Made by a program: the position numbers and the translations under genes. The notes beneath the pieces were generated by a model that saw nothing but the letters and a program-made list of their open reading frames with translations, was not told the origin of the DNA and searched no databases. Shown piece by piece: positions 1 through 9,100 of a DNA stretch of 64,000 bases. Position 1 is the stretch's first letter; each line of letters begins with the position of its first letter. Origin of the DNA: an uncultured Eubacteriales bacterium (GTDB lineage Bacteria > Bacillota > Clostridia > Lachnospirales > Lachnospiraceae); NCBI GenBank assembly GCA_949294665.1, contig CASFID010000036.1:18485-82484 (forward strand). Reading direction: 5' to 3'.

Positions 1-267
1 TCTGAGCGTAAACTTGAGTTTCCCAAAATCCTGGAGGCTCACCACGATCTTGATTTCATCGTCAAACTTTATGCTCTTCCTGTATTCACATTCCGCATGG
101 AGCACAGGACTCATATATCCCATCTCTTCAAAACGCCGGTAAGGATATCCGAGCTGATCCAGCATGTCGATACGCGCTTCCTCCATCCAGCGGATATAGT
201 TGGAATGATGGATGATGCCCATCTGGTCTGTTTCATAGTATCTCGCTTTAAACATATAAGGCTTCAT
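1..267 (-). CDS. Acyl-CoA thioesterase, 4HBT/YbgC-like (3' part cut by window edge)
   Basis: The visible N-terminal 89 residues read as a hot-dog fold thioesterase: an opening YETDQMGIIHHSNYIRWMEE block holds the conserved Asp and the H-x-N-Y motif of the YbgC/FcbC family, which hydrolyses short acyl-CoA or acyl-ACP thioesters in the cytoplasm. The ATG at 267 follows AAGGAG at a normal distance. The stop and C-terminal half lie left of the window. It is the last visible member of the minus-strand run that includes radA, about 50 bp upstream. The substrate cannot be told from sequence. The fold assignment is firm, the specific name is not. Confidence 0.85.
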   Translation of the reverse strand, partial: MKPYMFKARYYETDQMGIIHHSNYIRWMEEARIDMLDQLGYPYRRFEEMGYMSPVLHAECEYRKSIKFDDEIKIVVSLQDFGKLKFTLR

Positions 268-314
268 TTTATCTCTCCTTCGACAGTTCTGTATTTTTTC
301 TGGTCTCTGTTCTT

Positions 315-1691
315 CTAGATCTCCCTGACAGCGTCCCCTATATTTTTTACCCCGACCAGCCGGATACCTTCTATCGCCTTTACCATTTTCAATGATACTG
401 CCGGCAAAATACAGGTCTCGAATCCCAGTTTCTTCGCTTCTGCCACTCTCTGTTCGGGCATATTGACCGCCCGCACCTCGCCGCTAAGTCCCACCTCGCC
501 GAACACGATTGTCTTCTCGTCGACCGGCCGGTTTCGGAAACTGGAGACGATCGCCATCACGATCCCGAGATCAATGGCGGGTTCACTGAGTCGTATGCCA
601 CCGGCAATATTTATGTATGCATCAGAATTTCCAAGCGCCATGCCCAGACGTTTCTCAAGGACAGCCATAAGCAGATTGACACGGTTATAGTCCGTTCCGG
701 CCGCCGTTCTCCTTGGCATGCCGAAATTACTCTGACAGACAAGAGCCTGTATCTCGATCAGGATCGGTCGTGTTCCCTCCATGGAACAGGTGACTACAGA
801 ACCGGAAGCATTCTCCGGCCTGCCGCTCAACATATATTCGGAGGGATTCTCCACCTCGACAAGCCCGTTCTGCTGCATTTCAAACACGCCTATCTCATTT
901 GTAGAGCCGAAACGGTTCTTCACAGCGCGCAGGATCCTGTATGACGCATGCCTGTCTCCCTCAAAATACAGCACGGTATCCACCATATGCTCCAGCACTC
1001 TGGGCCCTGCCACCGTGCCTTCTTTCGTCACGTGTCCTACAATAAAGATTGAAATGCAGAGTCCTTTGGCAAGCTGCATGAAGAGGTTCGTAGACTCACG
1101 GACCTGGGACACGCTTCCCGGCGCCGAAGATACATCCTCGCTGTACATCGTCTGGATAGAATCAATGATCACCAGTTCCGGCTTCTCTTTCTCTATCACT
1201 CCCCGGATAATATCAAGATTCGTCTCGCATAAAAGATACAGATTCGCAGAGAAATCTCCCATTCGGTTCGCACGGAGCTTTATCTGTGCCTGGGATTCCT
1301 CGCCTGATATGTAGAGTATTTTCCGGTCTGAAGCAAGCCGTCTGCATACCTGGAGGAGCAGCGTCGATTTCCCGATGCCGGGATCTCCGCCTACAAGCAC
1401 GAGAGAACCGGGTACGATACCTCCTCCCAGCACGCGGTCCAGTTCCTTGATCCCCGTCCTGCATCTTACCTTATCATCCGCCGTGACCTCTGTTAAAGGC
1501 ACGATTTTTGCTCCCCGGACAGATTCCCTGACCGCACGCGCAGCTGCTGTCGTTCCTTTTGTGATACCGCTGTCCAGTTTTTCTTCCACAAACGTATTCC
1601 ACTCTCCGCACATCGGGCACTGACCGAGCCATTTCGCCTCTTCATGCCCGCAGTTCTGACAGAAGAACACGCTTTTTTTCCCTTTTGCCAT
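315..1691 (-). CDS. radA: DNA repair protein RadA
   Basis: A 458-residue protein of the normal RadA length. An N-terminal C4 zinc finger (CQNCGHEEAKWLGQCPMCGEW region, about residues 10-32) is followed by a RecA-like ATPase with Walker A GGDPGIGKST and Walker B LVIIDSIQT, the RadA-specific KNRFG motif, and a C-terminal Lon-protease-like domain. RadA is a cytosolic helicase-like protein that processes recombination branches together with RecA. The pairing of clpC and radA on one strand is typical of Bacillota, although here a small conserved gene and a terminator lie between them. Confidence 0.97.
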   Translation of the reverse strand: MAKGKKSVFFCQNCGHEEAKWLGQCPMCGEWNTFVEEKLDSGITKGTTAAARAVRESVRGAKIVPLTEVTADDKVRCRTGIKELDRVLGGGIVPGSLVLVGGDPGIGKSTLLLQVCRRLASDRKILYISGEESQAQIKLRANRMGDFSANLYLLCETNLDIIRGVIEKEKPELVIIDSIQTMYSEDVSSAPGSVSQVRESTNLFMQLAKGLCISIFIVGHVTKEGTVAGPRVLEHMVDTVLYFEGDRHASYRILRAVKNRFGSTNEIGVFEMQQNGLVEVENPSEYMLSGRPENASGSVVTCSMEGTRPILIEIQALVCQSNFGMPRRTAAGTDYNRVNLLMAVLEKRLGMALGNSDAYINIAGGIRLSEPAIDLGIVMAIVSSFRNRPVDEKTIVFGEVGLSGEVRAVNMPEQRVAEAKKLGFETCILPAVSLKMVKAIEGIRLVGVKNIGDAVREI

Positions 1692-1760
1692 CTTCCGCTT
1701 CCCTCTCTCTTTTCACCTGGTACTGTCCCGGCTATCCGTTATCCCGTCCATTTTTCCCAG

Positions 1761-1790
1761 AATAAAACAGGGTGGATGCAATATCCACCC
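1761..1790 (-). terminator. Rho-independent terminator between the small conserved gene and radA
   Basis: The arms GGTGGAT and ATCCACC form a stem at 1771-1789, followed on the minus strand by TGTTTTATT. It sits just after the stop of the gene at 1812, so radA probably has its own promoter or depends on read-through. Confidence 0.7.
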
Positions 1791-1811
1791 CGGTCTTTTC
1801 ATCTGCGCATA

Positions 1812-2225
1812 TCAGCATCTGACAACCTTTACCTGTGCGCTTTTATCCGGCGAGAGTTCAACGCTTACGCTGAGCTTTCCACTCAGATTCGTGCTCATCT
1901 TCCCCGCTGATACGCTGTCAATAAACACCTCGTATTCGCTCTCCGGCTCCAGTTCAAGTGTGAACTGCACATCTCCGGGCGCAGACACCGAGAATGTAAC
2001 TTCTGTATCAGTCTCCAGGAAATTCTCTACCGAACTGCCCGGTACGGACTCGTAGACGAACATCCCATTTCTCTCCAGTTTTGTTATCTCCGAGAAAGTC
2101 TTCACCTTATAGATGTCGCCCTCGAACTCGTAGTTGTCTTTCTTTGTCTTCGTCTCGAGAGTATAATCCCCAAAACTAAGTGTCCCATCGCTTTCTGCAC
2201 GCAACAATTCTTTCACCGCTGCCAT
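1812..2225 (-). CDS. Conserved Lachnospiraceae protein, often mislabelled endosialidase
   Basis: A 137-residue protein. The ATG at 2225 is chosen over an upstream in-frame ATG because AGGAGGAAG lies 6-8 bases before it and the sequence MAAVKELLRAE is the usual start of this family as I remember it. It contains two all-beta stretches (a SFGDYTLETK opening and a VKTFSEITKLERNGMFVYES centre) and no membrane segment. Relatives in gut clostridia carry the automatic label endosialidase, but the protein is far too short for a sialidase and shows no catalytic motif, so I give no function. It lies between clpC and radA. Confidence 0.8.
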   Translation of the reverse strand: MAAVKELLRAESDGTLSFGDYTLETKTKKDNYEFEGDIYKVKTFSEITKLERNGMFVYESVPGSSVENFLETDTEVTFSVSAPGDVQFTLELEPESEYEVFIDSVSAGKMSTNLSGKLSVSVELSPDKSAQVKVVRC

Positions 2226-2338
2226 CTGATTCTTCCTCCTAAGTATTTCAGTAAATATGTCTCCGGCATTACCGCTATCGATATTATAATATAAAGCGTC
2301 CGTTTTTTCTAGCAGAACATCCACAAAAAATCGGCTGT

Positions 2339-4771
2339 CTATTTTACAATAAAACGGATCTCCTTTTTCGCAGCTCCCGCTTCCACCTGATCTCCTCTCT
2401 TGATTTCGCCGTTCAGTACAGCGTCTGCAAGCCTGTCTTCAAGCTCCGTCTGAAGGGCGCGCCGAAGCGGTCTGGCCCCGTATTTTGCATCCGTACCTTT
2501 TTCGACGATAAGGTTCCTGGCAGACTCCCGCAATTTCAGATGAATATCCATCTGCTCTTCCAGACGTTTTGTCAGATCTTTGCATAGAAGCGTCACGATT
2601 TTCTTCATATGCGTCTTATCCAGCGCATGGAATACGATCGTTTCATCGATACGGTTCAGGAATTCCGGTCGGAAGATCAGTTTCACCTCATCCATCACGT
2701 TCTGTTTCATCCGCTTATAGTCTCCGGCCGGATCGTCCTTTGCTGCAAATCCTAACTTCTTCGGTTCAATGATCGCTTTCGCTCCCGCATTGGAGGTCAT
2801 GATAATGACTGTATTCGAGAAATCCACCTTTCGTCCCTGAGAATCTGTTATATGTCCGTCATCAAGCACCTGGAGAAGGATATTGAACACATCGGGATGG
2901 GCTTTCTCTATCTCGTCAAAGAGGACCACCGAATAGGGATGAGTCCTCACCTGATCGCTCAGTTGTCCTCCTTCCTCATGTCCGACATATCCCGGCGGAG
3001 AACCTATCATCTTTGCGACAGAATGTTTTTCCATATATTCTGACATATCCACCCGGATCATAGAATCTTCGCTCCCGAAGAGCGCCTCCGCCAGAGCTTT
3101 GGACAGTTCCGTCTTGCCGACTCCCGTGGGACCGAGAAAGAGAAAGGAACCGATGGGACGCCGCGGATCCTTAAGTCCCACCCGGCCTCGCTTCACCGCT
3201 CTGGCCACTGCACTGACAGCTTCCTCCTGCCCGACAACGCGCCTGTGCAGAACACTTTCCAGCTTCTTGAGTCTCTCGGCGTCACTCTCTGCCAGCTTCT
3301 GCACCGGAACTTTCGTCCATGCGGAGACTACTTCCGCGATATCGTCCTCTGTTACCACAGGGGCAATGGACTGGCTTTTCTTCCGAAACCTCTTCTTTAT
3401 ATCTTCAAGCTTTGCCGCAGCCTGCTCCTGCTCTTTCTGGAGAAGGGCTGCCTCTGTAAAGTCTCCCCGCCGGATGCTCTCTTCTTTCTGCCGGGAGGTC
3501 TCTTTTAAAGACTCTTCCAGCGCAGTAAGATTTGCCGGTACGCTGTATCCTTTCAGACTTACCTTCGAGCAGGCCTCGTCCAGTACATCTATCGCTTTAT
3601 CCGGCAGATTGCGGTCTGTAATATACCGTGCCGACAGTTCCACTGCCGCTGTAAGCGCTTCCGGTCCTATCGCCACTTTGTGGTGAGTTTCATATTTTTC
3701 TTTTAATCCTTTCAGGATATCAAGACACTGGTCTTTCGTCGGTTCCTCGACAGATACCGGCTGGAACCGTCTCTCCAGCGCCGCGTCTTTCTCAATATAC
3801 TTCCGGTATTCAGAGATGGTGGTTGCCCCGATGAGCTGGAGTTCGCCTCTGGCAAGGGACGGCTTGAGTATACTGGATGCATCGATCGCCCCCTCAGCGC
3901 CTCCGGCCCCGATCATGGTATGGATCTCATCCAGAAACAGGATGACATTTCCGCTCGACTCAACTTCGGCAATGAGCCCTTTCATGCGCTCCTCAAATTC
4001 GCCGCGATATTTAGAACCGGCGATCAGTCCCGGCAGATCAAGGGTATATATCTTCTTCCCTTTCATTTTCTCAGGGACGACGCCGGAGGCAATCCTCTGC
4101 GACAGCCCCTCGATGACAGCGGTTTTTCCCACCCCAGGTTCTCCTACGAGACAGGGATTGTTCTTTGTCCTGCGGCTCAGCACCTGCATAAGGCGATGCA
4201 TCTCCTCTTCCCGGCCGATCACCGGATCGAGCTTTCCATCCAGGGCTCTCTGCGTCATATCCGTACAGAACTGCTCCATCATGGAGCGGCTGTTTCTGCT
4301 GTCCTCCTGAAGATCTTCCTGATATTCCTTCGCATCGGCTCCCACTGCGCTCATGATGTCCTGAAATATTTTCTGCAGATTAATATTCAGAGTAATGAGT
4401 ATCTTCGTTGCCACGCAGTCTACATCCCGAATCATGGCCAGAAGCAGATGCTCTGTGCCGACTTCCTGCATATGCAGACGCTGTGCCTCCTTCCGGCTGC
4501 TCTCAAGGATATCTTCATAGCGCGGGCTTCTTTCCGGCCTGCGGGCTGCAAGAACATCCTCCTGCGGAACGATCAGTTCGTCCATCAGCCGGAGCACCTG
4601 CTCCTCTTCCACGCCGTTTCGGGCAAGGACCTGCCCGGCCACTCCGGAATATTCCTGTCTGAGGCCCAGAAGCAGATGCTCTGTTCCAATGTACGGATGA
4701 TGCATCTCCCTCGCCTTCTTTGCAGCATAGCGGACAGATCTCTCCGCCTGTTTTGTAAATGATATATGCAT
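2339..4771 (-). CDS. clpC: ATP-dependent Clp protease ATP-binding subunit ClpC
   Basis: An 810-residue class I Clp/Hsp100 unfoldase. It has a double Clp-N domain (about 1-145), AAA1 with Walker A GEPGVGKTA, a middle domain with coiled-coil character (about 400-470), and AAA2 with Walker A GPTGVGKTE and DEIEKAH. An LGF tripeptide in AAA2 matches the ClpP-docking loop, so it should deliver unfolded substrates to a housekeeping ClpP. The usual ctsR-mcsA-mcsB genes are absent; instead a GntR-family gene ends 17 bp upstream and probably controls it. The length and both AAA modules are intact. Confidence 0.96.
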   Translation of the reverse strand: MHISFTKQAERSVRYAAKKAREMHHPYIGTEHLLLGLRQEYSGVAGQVLARNGVEEEQVLRLMDELIVPQEDVLAARRPERSPRYEDILESSRKEAQRLHMQEVGTEHLLLAMIRDVDCVATKILITLNINLQKIFQDIMSAVGADAKEYQEDLQEDSRNSRSMMEQFCTDMTQRALDGKLDPVIGREEEMHRLMQVLSRRTKNNPCLVGEPGVGKTAVIEGLSQRIASGVVPEKMKGKKIYTLDLPGLIAGSKYRGEFEERMKGLIAEVESSGNVILFLDEIHTMIGAGGAEGAIDASSILKPSLARGELQLIGATTISEYRKYIEKDAALERRFQPVSVEEPTKDQCLDILKGLKEKYETHHKVAIGPEALTAAVELSARYITDRNLPDKAIDVLDEACSKVSLKGYSVPANLTALEESLKETSRQKEESIRRGDFTEAALLQKEQEQAAAKLEDIKKRFRKKSQSIAPVVTEDDIAEVVSAWTKVPVQKLAESDAERLKKLESVLHRRVVGQEEAVSAVARAVKRGRVGLKDPRRPIGSFLFLGPTGVGKTELSKALAEALFGSEDSMIRVDMSEYMEKHSVAKMIGSPPGYVGHEEGGQLSDQVRTHPYSVVLFDEIEKAHPDVFNILLQVLDDGHITDSQGRKVDFSNTVIIMTSNAGAKAIIEPKKLGFAAKDDPAGDYKRMKQNVMDEVKLIFRPEFLNRIDETIVFHALDKTHMKKIVTLLCKDLTKRLEEQMDIHLKLRESARNLIVEKGTDAKYGARPLRRALQTELEDRLADAVLNGEIKRGDQVEAGAAKKEIRFIVK

Positions 4772-4788
4772 AGAATCCTCCTGAATCT

Positions 4789-5157
4789 TTATTCGTAGTC
4801 GTCAAATATCTCATCGACCAGATCATGTACTTCCTGGCGTGAGATATTCTTGCAGCAGCCCCGGGCGAGGACGATCTTAAGCTCGCGCCTCATCTGAGCA
4901 AGCTGCTCCATCTTATCCGCGTCGAGTGCGATCACAGCGCCCCGACGCTTATCAAGGCTGATATAGCCCTCCCTCTTAAGTACGCTGTACGCTTTATTTA
5001 CTGTGTGCATATTCACGCCGATCGTATCCGCAAGCTGACGCACAGACGGGAGAGAGTCCCCTTCCTGTATCACGGATGTGGCGATGCCCATAATGATCTG
5101 ATTACAGAGCTGGATATAGATAGCTTCATCACTGTCAAAATCAACTTCTATGATCAT
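4789..5157 (-). CDS. GntR-family transcriptional regulator (YtrA type)
   Basis: A 122-residue protein: an N-terminal winged helix with the signature PSVRQLADTIGVNMHTVNKAY (about residues 30-50) and a short C-terminal helical tail, the size of YtrA-subfamily GntR proteins that lack a large effector domain. The ATG at 5157 is preceded by AAGGAG; a longer in-frame reading has no ribosome site. It overlaps no gene and precedes clpC by 17 bp, so the two are an operon. A perfect palindrome in its promoter suggests autoregulation. Its effector is unknown. Confidence 0.92.
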   Translation of the reverse strand: MIIEVDFDSDEAIYIQLCNQIIMGIATSVIQEGDSLPSVRQLADTIGVNMHTVNKAYSVLKREGYISLDKRRGAVIALDADKMEQLAQMRRELKIVLARGCCKNISRQEVHDLVDEIFDDYE

Positions 5158-5175
5158 AGCAGACTCCTTTCTCTG

Positions 5176-5216
5176 ATGTGTTATACACATAATAGCACAA
5201 AGGAGGGCGTTTTCAA
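5176..5216 (-). promoter_or_regulatory. Promoter and palindromic operator of the gntR-clpC operon
   Basis: On the minus strand, TTGAAA (5211-5216), a 16-base spacer and TATTAT (5189-5194) form a sigma-70/SigA promoter. The palindrome ATGTGTTATACACAT at 5176-5190 has perfect 6-base arms and touches the downstream edge of the -10 box. Its position is that of a repressor site, and the adjacent GntR protein is the obvious candidate ligand. Confidence 0.7.
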
Positions 5217-5244
5217 AGCCCAATCTTCAAATAGGTCTGCGCTC

Positions 5245-6450
5245 CTATCTCTCCGGACATACCTGAAAGATATAAAACTTCAGATAATAGGAATCCCCCG
5301 CTCCCCACAGGATCGGATGGTCCGGCGCCTGTGTCCGAAATTCCACCTGTCTTAGCCTTTTATGCACGTTCTTTGCGGCCTGATCGATCGTCTTTGCAAA
5401 GAGTTCCTGGTCCATAAAGTGTGAACATGAGCAGGTTGCAAGGTATCCTCCGTCCTTTACCAGCTTCATTCCCCGCAGATTGATCTCACGATATCCTTTT
5501 ACTGCTTTTTTAACAGAACTTCTTGATTTTGTAAACGCCGGCGGATCCAGGATGACTACATCATATTTCTCCCCCTGTTTTTCCAGCCGCGGGAGCAGAT
5601 CGAAAACGTCCTCGCAGATAAACTCCACGCGGTCATCCAAACCGTTCAGAACGGCATTCTCCCTCGCCTGGGCAACGCCCAGTTCAGATGCATCCACGCC
5701 GGTCACATGTTCTGCCCCTGCCAGTCCCGCATTGAGCGCAAAGGAACCGGTATGGGTAAAGCAGTCCAGTACACGCACTCCTTTGCAGAGCTTTGCCACT
5801 GCGCGTCTGTTGTATTTCTGGTCAAGGAAGAATCCGGTCTTCTGTCCGTCCTTTACATCCACATAATAGCGTACTCCGTTCTCCACGATCTCCACTTTCG
5901 TGTCAAAAGGCTCTCCGATAAAGCCTTTATACCTTTCCATCCCCTCCTGTTCGCGTACTTTCGCGTCGCTCCGCTCATAGACGCCCCGGATGTGGATACC
6001 ATCCTTTTCCATCAGTTCTTTCAAAATATCCACGATCCTTTCTTTCAATCGGTCGATCCCCAGCGCAAGGGATTCCACAACCAGTACATCCGCGAACTTG
6101 TCCACCACAATGCCCGGCAGGAAATCCGCTTCACCGAATATCACACGGCAGCTCGATATGTCGTCTATGACTTTTTTCCGGTATTCCCACGCATTCTGCA
6201 CGCGCATGCGGATGAACGTATCGTCGATCTCTGTGTCCCGGTCTCTCGTCATCATGCGCACTGTCAGTTTGGAGTTCCGGTTGATAAATCCTCTTCCCAG
6301 CGGATAACCGTCGAAATCGTGGACGAGTACGATATCCCCCTCTTCAAAGCTTCCCATAATACTTTCTATCTCGTTGTCGTAAATCCACGGGCCTCCCTGT
6401 TTGAGTGTACGGCCCGCTCCCTTCTTTAATGTAACGATCGCGTCAGGCAT
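5245..6450 (-). CDS. Class I SAM-dependent rRNA cytosine-C5 methyltransferase, RlmI-like
   Basis: A 401-residue protein. The N-terminal PUA-like RNA-binding domain (about 1-75) is followed by a barrel and a Rossmann methyltransferase domain with motif I VLDCFTHTGSFALNAG and the catalytic-region motif DVVILDPPAFTKS. These match the RlmI/YccW family, which methylates 23S rRNA cytosine. The start is ATG 6450, which has AGGAGG 6 bases upstream; the same frame is open much further, but that part runs antisense into the next gene and has no start signal. It is divergent from the UvrA paralogue. Confidence 0.92.
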   Translation of the reverse strand: MPDAIVTLKKGAGRTLKQGGPWIYDNEIESIMGSFEEGDIVLVHDFDGYPLGRGFINRNSKLTVRMMTRDRDTEIDDTFIRMRVQNAWEYRKKVIDDISSCRVIFGEADFLPGIVVDKFADVLVVESLALGIDRLKERIVDILKELMEKDGIHIRGVYERSDAKVREQEGMERYKGFIGEPFDTKVEIVENGVRYYVDVKDGQKTGFFLDQKYNRRAVAKLCKGVRVLDCFTHTGSFALNAGLAGAEHVTGVDASELGVAQARENAVLNGLDDRVEFICEDVFDLLPRLEKQGEKYDVVILDPPAFTKSRSSVKKAVKGYREINLRGMKLVKDGGYLATCSCSHFMDQELFAKTIDQAAKNVHKRLRQVEFRTQAPDHPILWGAGDSYYLKFYIFQVCPER

Positions 6451-6612
6451 ATTATTCCTCCTGTGTAATATGATAACTTTTTGAATATACTCTTTCGGAC
6501 TATCATACCACAGATCCCGCCAAAACGGAAACGCTCCGGTCTGCAGTAAGAATTGATGTTTTCTGTGAAAGAGAGTATAATTACCATACTTTATCTGAAA
6601 GGAATGAGTCTC

Positions 6613-9087
6613 ATGATCGATAAAATACTGATCCGGGGCGCCAGAGTGCACAATCTGAAAAATATCGATGTCGATGTTCCGCTGAATAAGATCGTCGGGA
6701 TCGCCGGAGTGTCCGGTTCCGGCAAATCTTCCCTTGCTCTTGGCGTCCTGTACGCCGAGGGTTCCAGGCGCTATCTGGACGCACTGTCCACTTATACAAG
6801 AAGACGCATGACACAGGCGGCAAAAGCGGATGTGGACGACGTACTGTATGTCCCTGCGGCCCTTGCACTGCATCAGCGCCCGGGAGTGCCCGGCATCCGC
6901 AGCACATTCGGTACGGGGACGGAGCTCTTAAACAGTCTCCGCCTGATGTTCTCAAGACTTGCAGAACACAGATGTCCCAACGGACATTATCTCGCCCCTT
7001 CTCTGGCCGTCGCCGCCGGACGGGAACTGGTCTGCGACAGATGCGGCGTCCATTTCTATGCGCCTTCCGCCGAAGAACTCGCTTTTAACAGCCAGGGAGC
7101 GTGCCGTACCTGCGACGGGACCGGAACGGTACGGACCGTGGATCGTTCCACTCTCGTGCCCGACGACTCTCTTACGATCAAGGAGGGCGCTGTTGCTCCC
7201 TGGAATTCTCTGATGTGGTCCATCATGATAGACGTCTGCCGGGAGATGGGCGTACGCACTGACGTTCCTTTCCGCAATCTGACCGCCCGGGAAAAGGATA
7301 TCGTCTATAACGGCCCTGCGGAGAAAAAACATATTCTCTATCATTCTGCAAAGACCAATCAGGCAAGCGAGCTCGACTTTACTTTTTTTAACGCAGTTTA
7401 CACGGTGGAGAATGCTCTGTCAAAAGTCAAGGATGAAAAAGGCATGAAACGTGTGGAAAAATTCCTGAAACTGGAGACATGTCCGGACTGCGGGGGCACC
7501 CGGCTCTCTGAAAAGGCAAGAGCGCCCAGGCTGAGAGGGATCTCTCTCGACGAAGCATGCCGGATGACACTGTCCGATCTCACAAAGTGGGTTGCAAAAG
7601 TGCCTGCATCCCTGCCGGAAGAAATGCGTCCCATGGCAGAGAGTATCTGCGGATCATATCAGACCGTTGCAAAACGCCTGATGGATCTGGGGCTTGAATA
7701 TCTCACGCTGGACCGGGCCGCCTCCACCCTCTCTACCGGGGAACGCCAGAGAATGCAGCTTGCCCGGGCGGTGCGCAACCGCACTACAGGTGTTCTCTAC
7801 GTGCTGGACGAGCCGTCCATCGGACTGCACCCATCCAACATCGTGGGGCTGACCGGCGTGATGCACGATCTGATCGCAGACGGCAACTCCATCCTTCTGG
7901 TCGACCACGATACCCAGATCCTCTCGGGCGCGGACTGGATCATCGAACTGGGCCCGGGTGCCGGACTTGACGGCGGCCGCGTGATCGCCGAGGGGACAGT
8001 AGCGGATATCACTAAAAATCCATCTTCCATGATCGGACCGTTCCTTTCCGAGAGACCGATCCAGAACCAGACGGATTCCACCGGGATGTTCGACAACGGC
8101 AGGATCCATCTCTCCACCTCAGCCATCCACACGGTAAAACCGCTGGAGGTCGATATCCCGAGGGGCAGGCTGACCGTCGTTACCGGCGTATCCGGTTCCG
8201 GCAAGACAACGCTTATCCTCGAGAGCCTCATCCCCGGACTGGAAGCGGCGATCCACGGCAGACCGATGCCGGACCATGTACGTTCCGTCAGTGCGGACGG
8301 CATCACTCAGGTAAAACTGATCGACGCAACACCGATCGGCGTCAATGTCCGCTCTACCGTCGCCACGTATGCCAACGTACATGATGAACTGCGAAAGAAA
8401 TATGCAAAAACGCCGGATGCAAAAGAACTTGGCTATAAGGCCGGGGACTTCTCGTACAATACCGGCAGGCTCCGCTGTCCGGTATGTGACGGGACCGGTA
8501 TCATCAGCCTTGACGTACAGTTCCTGCCGGATGTGAAGATCACCTGCCCGGACTGTCGGGGTTCCAGATATTCCAGAAAGGCCGCGGACATCCGGTATGC
8601 GAATAAAAAAGGGCAGTCTTATTCTTTGCCGGAACTGATGGCAATGAACGTTTCCACTGCCCTGACCGCCTGCAGGGATATGAAGTCTGTTCATCAGAGA
8701 CTCCAGGTCCTTGAGGATCTCGGGCTCGGCTATCTTACCCTGGGAGAAGAGACGCCCAGTCTGTCCGGCGGGGAGGCGCAGCGCCTGAAACTGGCGGGCG
8801 AGATGGGGAAGGCACAGTCGGATTCTGTCTTCGTGTTCGACGAGCCTACGATCGGACTGCACCCGCTTGATGTGCAGACGCTGATCGGCGTATTCCAGAC
8901 ACTGATCGACCACGGAGCTACTGTCATCGTCATCGAGCATGATCTGGATCTTATCCGCAGCGCCGACTACATTATCGACATGGGCCCTGGCGGTGGCGAG
9001 GCCGGCGGCCGGATCGTCGCTGTCGGCACACCGGAAGAGATCATGGCTTCGGCCGATAGTATCACCGGAAGATATCTGACACGATGA
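6613..9087 (+). CDS. UvrA-family ABC ATPase (short UvrA paralogue)
   Basis: An 824-residue protein with two UvrA-type ABC cassettes: Walker A GVSGSGKSS and GVSGSGKTT, signatures LSTGERQRMQLA and LSGGEAQRLKLA, and zinc modules (CRTCDGTG, CPDCGGTR, CPVCDGTG, CPDCRGSR). Canonical UvrA is about 940 residues; after the first Walker A this one passes quickly into the zinc region, so the UvrB-binding insert appears to be missing. That places it with UvrA2/DrrC-like proteins implicated in drug or DNA-adduct tolerance. The start is ATG 6613, 10 bases after AAAGG; two upstream ATGs are less well placed. Confidence 0.9.
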   Translation: MIDKILIRGARVHNLKNIDVDVPLNKIVGIAGVSGSGKSSLALGVLYAEGSRRYLDALSTYTRRRMTQAAKADVDDVLYVPAALALHQRPGVPGIRSTFGTGTELLNSLRLMFSRLAEHRCPNGHYLAPSLAVAAGRELVCDRCGVHFYAPSAEELAFNSQGACRTCDGTGTVRTVDRSTLVPDDSLTIKEGAVAPWNSLMWSIMIDVCREMGVRTDVPFRNLTAREKDIVYNGPAEKKHILYHSAKTNQASELDFTFFNAVYTVENALSKVKDEKGMKRVEKFLKLETCPDCGGTRLSEKARAPRLRGISLDEACRMTLSDLTKWVAKVPASLPEEMRPMAESICGSYQTVAKRLMDLGLEYLTLDRAASTLSTGERQRMQLARAVRNRTTGVLYVLDEPSIGLHPSNIVGLTGVMHDLIADGNSILLVDHDTQILSGADWIIELGPGAGLDGGRVIAEGTVADITKNPSSMIGPFLSERPIQNQTDSTGMFDNGRIHLSTSAIHTVKPLEVDIPRGRLTVVTGVSGSGKTTLILESLIPGLEAAIHGRPMPDHVRSVSADGITQVKLIDATPIGVNVRSTVATYANVHDELRKKYAKTPDAKELGYKAGDFSYNTGRLRCPVCDGTGIISLDVQFLPDVKITCPDCRGSRYSRKAADIRYANKKGQSYSLPELMAMNVSTALTACRDMKSVHQRLQVLEDLGLGYLTLGEETPSLSGGEAQRLKLAGEMGKAQSDSVFVFDEPTIGLHPLDVQTLIGVFQTLIDHGATVIVIEHDLDLIRSADYIIDMGPGGGEAGGRIVAVGTPEEIMASADSITGRYLTR

Positions 9088-9100
9088 TCTGTTTCCGTCC

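Noticed and set aside
1812-2225. Endosialidase
   Set aside because: This common automatic label does not fit a 137-residue protein without sialidase motifs.
3920-4762. Long plus-strand frame opposite clpC
   Set aside because: It is a mirror of clpC codons with no ribosome site and no protein-like composition. Similar shadows opposite pcrA (20637-21764) and the tape measure gene (13798-14925) were rejected for the same reason.
6451-6873. N-terminal extension of the RlmI-like gene to 542 residues
   Set aside because: The extension runs antisense into the UvrA paralogue, has no ribosome site and no family similarity; the ATG at 6450 has a strong site.
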